Shown: positions 36,762 to 46,580, numbered from the stretch's first letter. The stretch: DNA of 64,000 nt from Ruania albidiflava DSM 18029 (GCF_000421225.1 NZ_ATWL01000002.1:310001-374000), one strand, 5' to 3'. Notes: generated by a model from the sequence alone, not told the origin. Program-made: numbers and translations.

Positions 36762-38900
36762 ATGGCTGCTCCCGCAGCAGACCGCAGCAAGGCACTCGAT
36801 GCTGCACTCAGTCAGATCGACCGAGCCTTCGGCAAAGGTTCGGTGATGCGTCTCGGCGACGACACCCGCCCACCGGTGGAGGTGATCCCCACCGGGTCGA
36901 TCGCCCTGGACGTGGCGCTCGGCACCGGTGGTCTGCCCCGCGGGCGGATCATCGAGGTCTACGGCCCGGAGTCCTCCGGGAAGACCACCGTGGCCCTGCA
37001 CGCGGTGGCGAACGCGCAGAAGAACGGCGGCATCGCCGCGTTCATCGACGCCGAGCACGCTCTGGACCCGGAGTACGCGAAGAAGCTCGGGGTGGACACC
37101 GACGCCCTGCTGGTCTCCCAGCCGGACACCGGTGAGCAGGCACTGGAGATCATGGACATGCTGATCCGCTCCGGTGCGCTGGACATCATCGTGATCGACT
37201 CGGTCGCGGCCCTGGTGCCCAAGGCGGAGATCGAGGGCGAGATGGGTGACAGCCACGTCGGCCTGCAGGCCCGGCTGATGTCCCAGGCGCTGCGCAAGAT
37301 CACCGGGGCACTGAACTCCTCGGGCACCACCGCGATCTTCATCAACCAGCTGCGCGAGAAGATCGGCGTCTTCTTCGGGTGCTTCAACTACAACACCCGG
37401 GTGAACCTCGCCGACGGCAGCACCGAGAAGATCGGAAAGATCGTCAACAACAAGATGGACGTCGAGGTTCTCTCCTACGACGCCGACGCCGGCAAGGTCG
37501 TGCCACGTAAGATCGTCAACTGGTTCGACAACGGCGTGACCGACCACTTCCTGCAGTTCACCGTGGAGAAGTCGGGCGGCAACGGGCGCTCCCAGTTCGC
37601 CGCGACCGAGAACCACCTGATCAGCACACCCGCCGGGTGGCGCGAAGCGGGGGAGATCCTCCCCGGTGACCGGGTGCTCTCCCAGGAGACGGCTCGACTG
37701 TCCGACCAGCAGTGGCAGATGGTCCTCGGCGGTCTGCTCGGTGATGGTCATCTCGCGCCGAACACCAGGGCACGTCACGGAGTTCGCTACCGGATGGGGC
37801 ACGGTCCGCACCAGGTGGACTACCTGGACTGGAAGGCGTCGATGTTCGGGAACGTCCCGCAGACCCGGAGCGTCCGTCCGAACGGTGCTGTGCACCTGGA
37901 CCTGACCCCGCTGCCCGAGCTCGGCGAGCTGCGTGACGCGGTCTACTTCGGCGATGGCAAGAAGCACATCACCTGGGACTACCTCAAGGCACTCACCCCG
38001 CTCGCGCTGGCGGTCTGGTACATGGATGACGCCTCGTTCGCCCTGCGGTCCAAGGGCCTGCAAGCCCGCACGGCCGGTGGCTCCGGTCGTGCGGAGATCG
38101 GAGTGGAGTCCTTCAGCCCAGGGTCGCGGCAGCGGATGATCGAGTATCTGCGGGACACCCACGGGGTGGAGAGCACCCTGCGCACCCGCGGCCCGCGCAA
38201 CCAGCAAGTGCTGCAGCTGACCACGGCGGGCACCGCTCGCTTCCAGGAGATCGTGGCACCCTACGTGCACCCGTCGATGGCGTACAAGCTGCTCGAGCGG
38301 TTCCGCGGCATGTTTGACGTCACCGCGGAGTTCCTGCCGCCGCGTCAGGTGCTGGTTCCGGCTCGGGTGCTGGACGTCCACGTGAAGCCGGAGACCCGGT
38401 CGATGCACCGGTTCGACATCGAGGTGGAGGGCAACCACAACTACTTCGTCGACGGCGTGATGGTGCACAACTCTCCGGAGACGACCACGGGCGGCAAGGC
38501 GCTGAAGTTCTACGCCTCGGTCCGCATCGACGTGCGCCGCATCGAGACCCTCAAGGAGGGCACCGACTCGGTCGGCAACCGCACCCGCGCCAAGGTGGTG
38601 AAGAACAAGATGGCCCCGCCGTTCAAGCAGGCCGAGTTCGACATCGTCTACGGCGTGGGCATCTCCCGCGAGGGCAGCCTGATCGACCTCGGGGTGGAGC
38701 ACGGCATCGTGCGCAAGTCCGGCGCCTGGTACACCTACGAGGGCGACCAGCTCGGCCAGGGCAAGGAGAACGCCCGCCGGTTCCTCAAGGACAACCCGGA
38801 GCTCGCTGTCGAGATCGAGCAGAAGATCAAGACCAAGCTCGGCATCGGCGTGAAGCTCGAGGCGGTGCCGGAGTCGGAGGAGACAGCGGTCGACTTCTGA
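36762..38900 (+). CDS. recA: RecA recombinase precursor containing an intein
   Basis: Homologous-recombination strand exchange protein and co-protease for LexA. The open frame encodes 712 residues; removing a 364-residue intein leaves 348, the normal RecA size. N-extein: Walker [10 protein letters not shown] (68-76), Walker B region [23 protein letters not shown], and loop L2 region [13 protein letters not shown]. Host Gly206 precedes the intein and the C-extein resumes [23 protein letters not shown]. Splicing should rebuild [14 protein letters not shown], the usual junction. recX follows after a hairpin. Confidence 0.97.
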   Translation: MAAPAADRSKALDAALSQIDRAFGKGSVMRLGDDTRPPVEVIPTGSIALDVALGTGGLPRGRIIEVYGPESSGKTTVALHAVANAQKNGGIAAFIDAEHALDPEYAKKLGVDTDALLVSQPDTGEQALEIMDMLIRSGALDIIVIDSVAALVPKAEIEGEMGDSHVGLQARLMSQALRKITGALNSSGTTAIFINQLREKIGVFFGCFNYNTRVNLADGSTEKIGKIVNNKMDVEVLSYDADAGKVVPRKIVNWFDNGVTDHFLQFTVEKSGGNGRSQFAATENHLISTPAGWREAGEILPGDRVLSQETARLSDQQWQMVLGGLLGDGHLAPNTRARHGVRYRMGHGPHQVDYLDWKASMFGNVPQTRSVRPNGAVHLDLTPLPELGELRDAVYFGDGKKHITWDYLKALTPLALAVWYMDDASFALRSKGLQARTAGGSGRAEIGVESFSPGSRQRMIEYLRDTHGVESTLRTRGPRNQQVLQLTTAGTARFQEIVAPYVHPSMAYKLLERFRGMFDVTAEFLPPRQVLVPARVLDVHVKPETRSMHRFDIEVEGNHNYFVDGVMVHNSPETTTGGKALKFYASVRIDVRRIETLKEGTDSVGNRTRAKVVKNKMAPPFKQAEFDIVYGVGISREGSLIDLGVEHGIVRKSGAWYTYEGDQLGQGKENARRFLKDNPELAVEIEQKIKTKLGIGVKLEAVPESEETAVDF
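37380..38471 (+). mobile_element. RecA intein with LAGLIDADG homing endonuclease
   Basis: In-frame protein-splicing element, 364 residues (RecA residues 207-570). Splicing residues: Cys1 ([20 protein letters not shown]), block B T76-x-x-H79, block [10 protein letters not shown], terminal His363-Asn364, and Ser as the +1 residue. Endonuclease motifs: [10 protein letters not shown] (Asp122) and [10 protein letters not shown] (Asp217), both acidic residues kept, so it may be active; the last Gly of the second motif is Ala. From memory it closely resembles the Mycobacterium leprae RecA intein in start, length (365) and site after ...FFG/FG (RecA-a allele), not the M. tuberculosis site. Base composition is like the host gene. 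Confidence 0.95.
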
Positions 38901-38908
38901 CCGGTGGT

Positions 38909-38958
38909 GGCGCCGTCATCGAGCCGGGGCAGTGCCTGCTCTGGTCGGTGACGGCGCC
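38909..38958 (+). terminator. Hairpin between recA and recX
   Basis: GGCGCCGTCA (38909-38918) pairs perfectly with TGACGGCGCC (38949-38958); the 30-nt loop can pair internally. No T-tract. It starts 8 bases after the recA stop and likely reduces readthrough into recX. Confidence 0.55.
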
Positions 38959-39000
38959 GCTTCCCTCTGGTCGGGGTCCGTGCAGGAAGGAGGGAGTGCA

Positions 39001-39585
39001 GTGAGCCAGGCACGACGACGGTCCGCACCGGGGCAGGAGCCGCCCACCTCGGGTGCCGCAGCCGAGGACGCCGAACCCGACCAGGAGAGCGTCGCCCGGG
39101 CGATCGCACTGCGGATGCTCACCGGAGCGCCCCGCTCCCGGGCACAGCTCGCGGAGAAGATGGCGAGCAAGAACGTGCCGGACGAGGTCGCCACCAAGGT
39201 GCTGGACAGGTTCACCGAGGTCGGGCTGATCGACGACGCCGCCTATGCCGAGATGCTGGTGCGCACCCGGCACAACGAACGCGGCCTCGCCCGCCGAGCG
39301 CTGGCTCAGGAGCTGCGGCGCAAAGGAGTGGACACCGAGACGGCCAACGCGGCCCTGGAAGCCGTCCAGCCCGAGGACGAGGCGGACCGGGCGCTCGAGC
39401 TGGTCCGCCGCAAGGCCCGCTCCACCGAAGGCGTCGACCCGGTCAAGCGCCGCCGCCGACTCGTCAGCATGCTCGCCCGCAAGGGCTACGGACCGGGTGT
39501 GGCGATGCGGGCGGTGGACCAGGTGCTCGGCGAGGAGGACGAGGAGCTCTCGGCCAGCGACGACGGCCCGGACCTCCTGGAGTAG
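39001..39585 (+). CDS. recX: Regulatory protein RecX
   Basis: Inhibitor/modulator of RecA filaments. 194 residues. Three helical repeats are visible: ALRMLTGAPRSRAQLAEKM, VLDRFTEVGLIDDAAYAEMLVRTRHNERGLARRALAQELRRKG, and RLVSMLARKGYGPGVAMRAVDQVL. GTG 39001 has GGAAGGAGGG (38985-38994). The Pro/Glu-rich first 35 residues are variable in the family. The stop codon is immediately followed by the stop of gluD on the other strand. Confidence 0.94.
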   Translation: MSQARRRSAPGQEPPTSGAAAEDAEPDQESVARAIALRMLTGAPRSRAQLAEKMASKNVPDEVATKVLDRFTEVGLIDDAAYAEMLVRTRHNERGLARRALAQELRRKGVDTETANAALEAVQPEDEADRALELVRRKARSTEGVDPVKRRRRLVSMLARKGYGPGVAMRAVDQVLGEEDEELSASDDGPDLLE

Positions 39586-40494
39586 TCACACCTGACCCAT
39601 CTCCGACTTCTGGATCGCCCGCACGCTCACTGCACCGTTGATGCCACCCTTCACGGTGCCGCCGCCGACCTTCCCGGAGGTGCGGCCGCCGATCCGGCGG
39701 GCTACCTTGCCGGCGATCCAGGACAGGATCGCGTTGAGCACGATGTAGATGATCGCGATCACGAAGAACGACTGCAGCACCGGGAACGGTGCATCGGCGC
39801 CGATCAGTCGTGCCGAGCGGAGCAGCTCGTTGTAGGTGATGATCGCACCGAGTGCGGAGTCCTTGAGCACCACCACGAACTGGCTCACCAGCGCGGGCAG
39901 CATGGCCATCAGTGCCTGCGGCAGCTCGATCGAGCGGATCGACTGGCCGCGAGTCATCCCGATCGCCAGGCCGGCCTCTCGCTGTCCCTTGGGCAGTCCG
40001 TGCACACCAGAACGCACCAGCTCGGCGATGACGGAGCCGTTGTAGAGGGTCAGGCCGATGATCACCCCGAGCAACGGGCTCAGTGCCGGGTCGAGCCGGA
40101 GTACCTGGGCGCAGAAGATCCACCCGCCAATCATCATGATCAGCACCGGCACGGCGCGGAAGAACTCCACCACCACACCGCAGAACCAGCGGATCAGTCG
40201 GTTGCTGGAGAGCCGACCGACACCGAACACCAGGCCAAACACCAGTGCGAGCACGATCGAGTACGCAGCGGCGACGAGCGTGTTCTGCAGGCCGGGCAGG
40301 AAGTAGTAGATCCAGGTGCGACCCTCGATCATCGGTGCCCACTTCTCCGCGGTGAGCTGGTCGTGGGCGTGCATCTGGTAGACGACGAACACGCCGATCA
40401 GCACCACCACGAGGGCACCGACGATGTTGCCGAGCAGCATGCGCCGGCGCGCCCGTGGCCCGGGGGCGTCGAACAGGACCGACTGCGCGCTCAT
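39586..40494 (-). CDS. gluD: Glutamate-type ABC importer permease GluD
   Basis: Polar amino acid transporter permease, 302 residues, five or more membrane helices. The EAA loop is REAGLAIGMTRGQSIRSIELPQALMAMLPALVSQFVVVLKDSALGAII. Basic N- and C-terminal extensions are present, as in corynebacterial GluD. Its ATG overlaps the gluC stop by 4 bases. Together with gluA, gluB and gluC it forms a glutamate-type uptake system; substrate specificity is inferred from the order and family only. Confidence 0.93.
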   Translation of the reverse strand: MSAQSVLFDAPGPRARRRMLLGNIVGALVVVLIGVFVVYQMHAHDQLTAEKWAPMIEGRTWIYYFLPGLQNTLVAAAYSIVLALVFGLVFGVGRLSSNRLIRWFCGVVVEFFRAVPVLIMMIGGWIFCAQVLRLDPALSPLLGVIIGLTLYNGSVIAELVRSGVHGLPKGQREAGLAIGMTRGQSIRSIELPQALMAMLPALVSQFVVVLKDSALGAIITYNELLRSARLIGADAPFPVLQSFFVIAIIYIVLNAILSWIAGKVARRIGGRTSGKVGGGTVKGGINGAVSVRAIQKSEMGQV

Positions 40495-41165
40495 CGGGCC
40501 ACCGCCAGACGTTGGGAGAGGAGCGTCACCACGAGCCCGACGGGGATCACGATGATCACGAAGCCCGCGGCGACGGTCAGGAAGATGGGGATGACGTAAT
40601 TGCCGTGCTGGTCGACCATGTACTTCATCACCAGGGAGATGTCTGCTACGGAGATCGCCGAAGCCACTGTGGTGTTCTTGATCAGTGCGATGAACGTGTT
40701 GCCTAGTGGGGCGATCGAGCCGCGGAAGGCCTGCGGGAGGATCACCAGGCGCGCTGCCGGGAGGAAGGAGAGCCCGATCGCCCGTGCCGCTTCTGCCTGA
40801 CCGACCGGCACCGTGTTCACCCCGGAGCGGATCGACTCGCACACGAAGGACGCGGTGTAGACCGACAGTGCCCAGACCGCGAGCCAGAAGAAGTTCTGGT
40901 CCAGGTTCTCCGAGAACGTCACGCCCAGCTGCGGCCAGAGCGCGAACGCAGCGAACATCATCACCACGGTCAGCGGAATGTTGCGCACCAGGTTGACGTA
41001 GGTGGCGCCAGCCCACTGCAACGACGGCAGCGGAGAGATCCGCATCAACGCCAGGATGGTGCCCAGAACCAGCGAGAAGATCCCGCTGAAGAACGCCAGC
41101 TTGACGTTGAACCAGTAGGCACCGGCGATGTCGTACTCGCCAAGCACCTGCAGAAAGTCGCCCAC
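40491..41165 (-). CDS. gluC: Glutamate-type ABC importer permease GluC
   Basis: 224 residues, GTG start (VGDFLQVLGEYDIAGAYWFNVKLA). HisM-type permease with EAA loop AEAARAIGLSFLPAARLVILPQAFRGSIAPLGNTFIALIKNTTVASAI. It couples to gluD through a 4-base overlap. It is separated from the upstream gluB by 160 bases that hold a strong hairpin, an arrangement that usually gives more binding protein than permease. Confidence 0.93.
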   Translation of the reverse strand: MGDFLQVLGEYDIAGAYWFNVKLAFFSGIFSLVLGTILALMRISPLPSLQWAGATYVNLVRNIPLTVVMMFAAFALWPQLGVTFSENLDQNFFWLAVWALSVYTASFVCESIRSGVNTVPVGQAEAARAIGLSFLPAARLVILPQAFRGSIAPLGNTFIALIKNTTVASAISVADISLVMKYMVDQHGNYVIPIFLTVAAGFVIIVIPVGLVVTLLSQRLAVAR

Positions 41166-41276
41166 CTGTGCTCCCTTCCTCCGGTGGACCCGCGTCGTCT
41201 GAGTCTGCGGGCCGTAGCAGCGCTGCTAGGGGCTGTAGCAGTCCTGCCGGCGCGACCCGTCACGTGCGAGGTGCGT

Positions 41277-41310
41277 GATCCGGGCGGATGCTCTCGCACC
41301 CGCCCGGATC
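41277..41310 (-). terminator. Hairpin between gluB and gluC
   Basis: GATCCGGGCGG (41277-41287) pairs perfectly with CCGCCCGGATC (41300-41310) around a 12-nt loop, 15 bases past the gluB stop in the reading direction. It probably acts as a partial terminator or a 3' stabiliser of gluAB mRNA. Confidence 0.6.
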
Positions 41311-41325
41311 GTCAGCCCTCAGGGG

Positions 41326-42219
41326 TCACGCGCATTCCTGTGGAGTCGGCGGGTTCAGGTCCGCATTCGGCTCATAGCCGGTGCCCTCGGTGTTGCTGGT
41401 GATGAACTCCTCCCAGCTGCCGTCCTCGATCATCGAGTTGATCGCATCGGTCACGGGCTGGCACTGGTCGGAACCCGGGGGCAGACCCACGCCGTAGTTC
41501 TCCTCGGAGAACGTGTTGCCGACCACCTGCAGCTCACCGCTGCCGTCGGCGGCGGCCAGACCGGCGAGGATGATGTCATCAGTGGTGACGGCATCCACCT
41601 GGCCACCGACCAGGTACTGGATGCACTCCGAGTACCCGTTCAGCTCGACCAGCTGGGTATCGGGGGAGAATTCGTCCTTCACCCGCTGGGCCGAGGTGGA
41701 GCCGGAGACCGAGCAGAGATTCTTCCCGTTCAGCACGTCCGGCCCGGTGATGGTGCCGGCGTCCTCGGAGCGGATCAGCAGGTCCTGACCGGCTACGAAG
41801 TAGGGTCCGGCGAAGTCCACGACCTCGTTCCGCTCGTCGGTGATCGAGTAGGTGGCCACGATCATGTCCACCTGCTCGTTCTGCAGCATCGTCTCCCGCT
41901 GGGGCGAGGGGGACTCCACCCACTCGATCTGGTCCTCGGAGTACCCGAGCTGCTCGGCGATGTAGGTGGCCACGTCCACGTCGAAGCCGGTGAACGTGTC
42001 CCCGTCCTTGTAGCCGAGGCCCGGCTGGTCGAACTTGATGCCGATGCGGATGCTGTCGCCGCCGCCGTCGCCACCTTCGGCGCCGCTGTCGCCGTTGTCG
42101 CCGCTGTCGGCTCCGGTGTCGCCGCCGCCCTCCTCTCCGCCCGGCTCAGCCGTGCAGGCGGCAAGGGTGAGGGCCCCCACGGCCGCCAGTGCGGCCAGCG
42201 CTGCTCGCGTTGTCTTCAT
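41326..42219 (-). CDS. gluB: Glutamate-type ABC importer solute-binding lipoprotein GluB
   Basis: 297 residues, extracytoplasmic. Signal peptide with lipobox LTLAAC (Cys22), then an acidic Gly/Asp-rich linker ([20 protein letters not shown]), then an SBP_bac_3 domain with [37 protein letters not shown] and [27 protein letters not shown]. Highly acidic, as expected for a secreted domain. It lies between gluA and gluC, with 52 bases to gluA. Confidence 0.95.
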   Translation of the reverse strand: MKTTRAALAALAAVGALTLAACTAEPGGEEGGGDTGADSGDNGDSGAEGGDGGGDSIRIGIKFDQPGLGYKDGDTFTGFDVDVATYIAEQLGYSEDQIEWVESPSPQRETMLQNEQVDMIVATYSITDERNEVVDFAGPYFVAGQDLLIRSEDAGTITGPDVLNGKNLCSVSGSTSAQRVKDEFSPDTQLVELNGYSECIQYLVGGQVDAVTTDDIILAGLAAADGSGELQVVGNTFSEENYGVGLPPGSDQCQPVTDAINSMIEDGSWEEFITSNTEGTGYEPNADLNPPTPQECA

Positions 42220-42271
42220 CCTTGGTCTCCTTCGTTGGTTACTGGGGACGTCGTCCGATCGCGGTAGGCGA

Positions 42272-43069
42272 TCAGTGCGTGAGGATCTTGCCGAGGAAGT
42301 CCTTGGCGCGGTTGCTCTGCGGGTTGTCGAAGAACGTCTCCGGTTCGGCCTCTTCCACGATCTGCCCGTCGGACATGAACACCACCCGGTCGGCGGCCTT
42401 GCGGGCGAAGCCCATCTCGTGGGTGACCACCACCATGGTCATGCCCTCCTTGGCCAGGCCGACCATCACGTCCAGCACCTCCTGGACCATCTCCGGGTCC
42501 AGCGCCGAGGTCGGTTCGTCGAAGAGGATCACCTTCGGGCGCATCGCCAGCGCCCGCGCGATCGCGACCCGCTGCTGCTGGCCACCGGAGAGCTGGGCCG
42601 GCAGCTTGTCGGCCTGGTTCGCCACGCCGACCCGCTCCAGCAGCTCCATCGCCTGCTTCTTCGCCTCGGTCGACTTCACCCGCTTCACCTTGACGGGCCC
42701 CAGGGTGACGTTCTCCAGGATCGTCTTGTGCGCGAACAGGTTGAAGGACTGGAACACCATGCCGACGTCGGCACGCAGCCGGGCCAAGGCCTTGCCCTCT
42801 GCGGGCAGCGGCTGACCGTCCAGGGTGATGGTGCCGCCGTTGATCGGTTCCAACCGGTTGATCGCCCGGCACAGGGTGGACTTTCCGGACCCGGACGGCC
42901 CGATCACCACCACCACCTCACCGCGGTGCACGGTCAGGTTGATGTCCTGGAGCACGTGCAGCTCGCCGAAGTACTTGTTCACGTCACTGAGCACCACCAG
43001 CGGCTCGCTGCTGGGCTTCGGGATGCCGGCACCGTCGTCGGTGCGCGGCGCACCTGTGTCGTCGCTCAT
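42272..43069 (-). CDS. gluA: Glutamate-type ABC importer ATP-binding protein GluA
   Basis: 265 residues. Walker [21 protein letters not shown], signature [17 protein letters not shown], Walker [25 protein letters not shown]-loop [20 protein letters not shown], all standard for polar amino acid importers. TAGGTT (complement of 43076-43081) lies 6 bases before the ATG, so the gluABCD mRNA is probably leaderless. Divergent from miaB, whose leaderless promoter is only about 80 bases away. Confidence 0.95.
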   Translation of the reverse strand: MSDDTGAPRTDDGAGIPKPSSEPLVVLSDVNKYFGELHVLQDINLTVHRGEVVVVIGPSGSGKSTLCRAINRLEPINGGTITLDGQPLPAEGKALARLRADVGMVFQSFNLFAHKTILENVTLGPVKVKRVKSTEAKKQAMELLERVGVANQADKLPAQLSGGQQQRVAIARALAMRPKVILFDEPTSALDPEMVQEVLDVMVGLAKEGMTMVVVTHEMGFARKAADRVVFMSDGQIVEEAEPETFFDNPQSNRAKDFLGKILTH

Positions 43070-43171
43070 ACAGGCAACCTAACGCCAAACGCCCGTATCG
43101 GCGACGAACTTGCGATAACAGTGCGGACACGAATGACCTCCGGACTGCCCCGGATCGTAGAATCGGCTGCC

Positions 43172-44698
43172 ATGACCGACCACCAGCGCACGTACCTGGT
43201 GCGCACTCTGGGCTGCCAGATGAACGTGCACGACTCCGAGCGCATGTCCGGGCTGCTCGAGGATGCCGGCTACGCTCCGGCCGCCACCCGCACGGAGAAG
43301 TCGCTGGTCGACCAGGCCGAGGGCGCGGACGTGGTCGTCATCAACACCTGCGCCGTCCGGGAGAACGCCTCGGACCGGCTGTACGGCAACCTCGGGCAGC
43401 TCGCCGGACTGAAGAAGACCCACCCCGGTCTGCAGATCGCCGTCGGCGGTTGTCTGGCCCAGCAGGACCGCTCCGGGATCGTCGAACGCGCCCCGTGGGT
43501 GGACGTGGTCTTCGGCACCCACAACATCGACGTGCTGCCCGCGCTGCTGGAGCGGGCCCGGCACAACGACCAGGCGCAGGTGGAGATCGAGGAGGCGCTC
43601 AAGGTCTTCCCCTCCACCCTGCCCACCAAGCGGGAGAGCGCCTACGCCGCGTGGGTGTCCATCTCGGTGGGCTGCAACAACACCTGCACGTTCTGCATCG
43701 TGCCGCACCTGCGCGGCAAGGAGCGCGACCGCCGGCCCGGTGACATCCTCGCCGAGGTGCAGGCGGTCGTCGCCCAGGGCGCCATCGAGGTCACCCTGCT
43801 CGGGCAGAACGTGAACTCCTACGGGGTGGGCTTCGGGGACCGCGGTGCGTTCGCGAAGCTGCTGCGCGCCTGCGGGCAGATCGAGGGCCTGGAGCGGGTG
43901 CGGTTCACCTCCCCGCACCCGGCGGCGTTCACCGACGACGTGATCGAGGCGATGGCCAGCACACCCACGGTGATGCCCCAGCTGCACATGCCGCTGCAGT
44001 CCGGGTCGGACGCCGTGCTCCGGGCGATGCGCCGCTCCTACCGCAGCACCAAGTTCCTCGGCATCCTGGACCGGGTCCGTCAGGCCATCCCGCACGCGGC
44101 GATCACCACCGACATCATCGTCGGCTTCCCCGGGGAGACCGAGGAGGACTTCCAGGCCACCCTGGACGTCGTCGAGGCCTCCCGGTTCGCCAGCGCGTTC
44201 ACCTTCCAGTACTCACCCCGCCCGGGCACCCCGGCAGCCGACCTGCCCGACCAGGTGCCCACCGAGGTGGTCGCCGAACGGTACCGGCGGCTGGTCGCGC
44301 TGCAGGACCGGATCGCCGAGGAGGAGAACGCCGCCCAGGTCGGGCGCCAGGTCGATGTGCTCGTCGCCGACCACGAGGGCCGCAAGGACACTGCCACCCA
44401 CCGCATCTCCGGCCGTGCCGCCGACAACCGCCTGGTGCACCTGGCCCTGCCGGACGACCTCACCGACGCTGATGCCCCTCGGCCCGGTGACATGGTCACC
44501 GTCACGGTCACCGACTCCGCGCCCTACCACCTGATCGCCGACTCCGCGCTCACCAGCGGCGACTTCACCCTGCGCCGCACCCGCGCCGGGGACGCGTGGC
44601 AGGCAGCCAAGACCGCGACGCACACCCACCCCACCCCCGAGCCGGGTGCCGTCTCCCTCGGCATGCCCACCCTCCGGGTCGGCGCCAGCACCTCCTGA
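43172..44698 (+). CDS. miaB: tRNA (2-methylthio-N6-dimethylallyladenosine37) methylthiotransferase
   Basis: Radical SAM enzyme adding a methylthio group to i6A37 of tRNA. 508 residues. Three N-terminal cluster cysteines (C15, C60, C94), the radical SAM triad C168-NNT-C172-TF-C175, and a TRAM domain toward the C-terminus ([15 protein letters not shown]). It acts after MiaA, encoded 2.2 kb downstream. TAGAAT (43158-43163) lies 8 bases before the ATG: leaderless. The longer open frame upstream is discarded for this reason and because [18 protein letters not shown] is the family start. Confidence 0.97.
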   Translation: MTDHQRTYLVRTLGCQMNVHDSERMSGLLEDAGYAPAATRTEKSLVDQAEGADVVVINTCAVRENASDRLYGNLGQLAGLKKTHPGLQIAVGGCLAQQDRSGIVERAPWVDVVFGTHNIDVLPALLERARHNDQAQVEIEEALKVFPSTLPTKRESAYAAWVSISVGCNNTCTFCIVPHLRGKERDRRPGDILAEVQAVVAQGAIEVTLLGQNVNSYGVGFGDRGAFAKLLRACGQIEGLERVRFTSPHPAAFTDDVIEAMASTPTVMPQLHMPLQSGSDAVLRAMRRSYRSTKFLGILDRVRQAIPHAAITTDIIVGFPGETEEDFQATLDVVEASRFASAFTFQYSPRPGTPAADLPDQVPTEVVAERYRRLVALQDRIAEEENAAQVGRQVDVLVADHEGRKDTATHRISGRAADNRLVHLALPDDLTDADAPRPGDMVTVTVTDSAPYHLIADSALTSGDFTLRRTRAGDAWQAAKTATHTHPTPEPGAVSLGMPTLRVGASTS

Positions 44699-44705
44699 AC
44701 CGGCC

Positions 44706-45548
44706 ATGACCCGACCTGGCGTGCCCACCCGGGGGCCGCTGCCCGGATCGGGCACCCGTGCGGGGGTGCAGCTGTTGCGCTTCGCGGTCGACGACGGCGC
44801 AGCCGCCCTGGTCCGGCACGTCTGGGTGCCGCTGTGGTCCCTGCCACCGGGGGAGCAGGTGGTCCAGGAGCTCCTCCAGTACCCGGGAGGGAACGTCGTC
44901 GTGATGGCCGACGAGGCCGGCTTCTACGGTGTGGACGCCGGTCTGGGCACCCGCGCGCTGACCGGGACCGGCTGGGGAGTGGGCGCCATGCTCCGTCCGG
45001 CCGCGGCCGGTCTGCTGCTGCGCCACCAGGCGGCCGATGCTGTGCGCGTGGGTGCTGCCCAGCTGGATGTGGGCACTGCGATCCGGGCTGAACGCACCGA
45101 GCTGGGCGCCGACTTCACTGCGGCCTGTGCCCGAGTCCGCGCGCTGATGCCCGCGCACCCGGAGGCTGCCGGACGGGCGCTGACCGACTGGGTGGTCGCG
45201 CGCTGCGGGCCCCTCGATGCCGAGGGTGAGCTCGCCAACGCCGCCGCCGACCTGGCCGAGCAGGGTGCGGTACACACTGTGGCCGAGCTCGCCGCGCGGG
45301 TCGGTGTGGGCGAACGGCAGCTGCAGCGGATCTGCCGGCGCCGGATCGGGCTGAGCCCGAAGTGGCTGCTGCAGCGCCGCCGGCTGCAGGACGCCGCCGC
45401 CCGGCTCGGGGAGGTCGACCCGCCGGCGCTCGCGGACCTGGCCACCGAGCTCGGCTACGCCGACCAGGCGCACTTCACCCGCGACTTCACCACGGTGGTC
45501 GGCCGCCCGCCGGGCCGGTTCGCCCGCGAGCACCGCCCCCACAGCTGA
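44706..45548 (+). CDS. AraC family transcriptional regulator
   Basis: 280 residues. The C-terminal double HTH is AVHTVAELAARVGVGERQLQRICRRRIGLSPKWLLQRRRLQDAAARL and ADLATELGYADQAHFTRDFTTVVGRPPGRFARE. The N-terminal half resembles the DUF6597-type domain often found with this HTH. The ATG lies 7 bases after the miaB stop, so it may be cotranscribed. The stop codon lies inside the left arm of a 53-nt hairpin. The neighbouring VOC gene is a possible target, but no direct evidence is seen. Confidence 0.88.
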   Translation: MTRPGVPTRGPLPGSGTRAGVQLLRFAVDDGAAALVRHVWVPLWSLPPGEQVVQELLQYPGGNVVVMADEAGFYGVDAGLGTRALTGTGWGVGAMLRPAAAGLLLRHQAADAVRVGAAQLDVGTAIRAERTELGADFTAACARVRALMPAHPEAAGRALTDWVVARCGPLDAEGELANAAADLAEQGAVHTVAELAARVGVGERQLQRICRRRIGLSPKWLLQRRRLQDAAARLGEVDPPALADLATELGYADQAHFTRDFTTVVGRPPGRFAREHRPHS

Positions 45549-45599
45549 AGTTGCTCGTCGATCTGGCCACAGTTCGTGACCGATTCGACGAGCAACTTC
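45547..45599. repeat. 53-nt hairpin element with perfect 15-bp arms
   Basis: GAAGTTGCTCGTCGA (45547-45561) and its exact reverse complement (45585-45599) enclose a region that pairs further with one bulge on each side (TC/GA, GG/CC, CAC/GTG) down to loop AGTTC (45571-45575). The AraC stop codon (45546-45548) overlaps the left edge. No T-tract. The size and symmetry suggest a dispersed palindromic element or a bidirectional terminator. Confidence 0.7.
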
Positions 45600-45659
45600 C
45601 AGGGGCGGAGGTCGGGTTTCGACAAGATCGTGGGGCAGGGGCCGGCGCAAGATCGAGCC

Positions 45660-46154
45660 ATGACCACGAACCCCAGCACGCAGAGTCCCACCGTCGCCCC
45701 GGTCCCCGCCGGCTACACCGCCCTCACCCCGTTCGTCACCGTGACCGACGGCGCCGGTGCTATCGACTTCTACCGGAACGTGTTCGACGCGCGCCTGGTC
45801 AGCCGCACCGCCGCCCCGGACGGCACCGTCGCCCACGCCGAGCTCGACTTCGGCAACGGCCGCCTGCAGCTCGGCGACGCCAACGAGGCCTACGGCCTGC
45901 TGCCGCCACCCGGAGGCGACGCCGTCACCCACTCGATCGCCTACTACTGCACCGACTGCGACGCCGTGGTGGCCCGTGCCGTGGCGGCCGGCGCCACGCT
46001 CCGCGAAGAGGTCTCCACCTTCGTCACCGGCGACCGGTACGGCTCGATCCGGGACCCGTTCGGGCTGCGCTGGTCGATCATGACCCGCGTGGAGGACGTC
46101 TCCGAGGAGGAGGCGCAGCGCCGGGTCGAGGCGTGGATGGCCGAGCAGTCCTGA
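45660..46154 (+). CDS. VOC family (glyoxalase/bleomycin-resistance fold, PhnB-like) protein
   Basis: 164 residues. LTPFVTVTDGAGAIDFYRNVFDARLVSR starts the first beta-alpha-beta module and VARAVAAGATLREEVSTFVTGDRYGSIRDPFGLRWSIMTRVEDVS the second. This resembles PhnB-like proteins of unknown activity, with the usual DPFG motif. Start ATG 45660 is chosen by homology (MTTNPSTQSPT); no strong ribosome site is visible. It sits between the hairpin element and the toxin-antitoxin pair and converges on the latter. Confidence 0.87.
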   Translation: MTTNPSTQSPTVAPVPAGYTALTPFVTVTDGAGAIDFYRNVFDARLVSRTAAPDGTVAHAELDFGNGRLQLGDANEAYGLLPPPGGDAVTHSIAYYCTDCDAVVARAVAAGATLREEVSTFVTGDRYGSIRDPFGLRWSIMTRVEDVSEEEAQRRVEAWMAEQS

Positions 46155-46217
46155 ACTGCCGGCTTCAGCGTCTGCCTCTGTCGACGGGGCATCAGCCGAC
46201 CGTGGGGCGCAGCCGGA

Positions 46218-46580
46218 TCATCGAATCTGGATCACCGTCTCCGACTCACCCCACGCCTGGTCCGCTGTGAGCGCTGTGACGCCCAGTCGTCGGGCGAGGG
46301 CCAGACAGAGGCGGTCGCCGAGTGCGAGCCCGCTGCCGGGTTGCCACAGGGCGGCTGCCTGCTCCGCGTCCGATGGTGTGACGGGTTCGATGCGCATCCC
46401 GTAGCTGAGCAGCAAGGCACGAACGATCGCTGGGTCGCCGCCACGAGCGCGGACCTTCTGGAGCACCTCGGACCAGTTCGCCGCACCGAGCACGGCCGTC
46501 GGCAGGGCTTCCTCCACCCGGTCGGAACCACGCTCGCCCTGGACGTAGACAAGCACCGCCGAGGCGTCCAGGACGATCAC
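46218..46580 (-). CDS. PIN-domain ribonuclease toxin (VapC type)
   Basis: 120 residues, GTG start (VIVLDASAVLVYVQGE). All four acidic residues of the PIN active site are in place: D5, E38 (NWSEVLQK), D89 (LALGDRLCLALA) and D107 (ALTADQAW). Predicted metal-dependent RNase held inactive by the product of the gene just upstream, with which it shares a GTGA overlap. Target RNA is not predictable from sequence. Confidence 0.9.
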   Translation of the reverse strand: MIVLDASAVLVYVQGERGSDRVEEALPTAVLGAANWSEVLQKVRARGGDPAIVRALLLSYGMRIEPVTPSDAEQAAALWQPGSGLALGDRLCLALARRLGVTALTADQAWGESETVIQIR

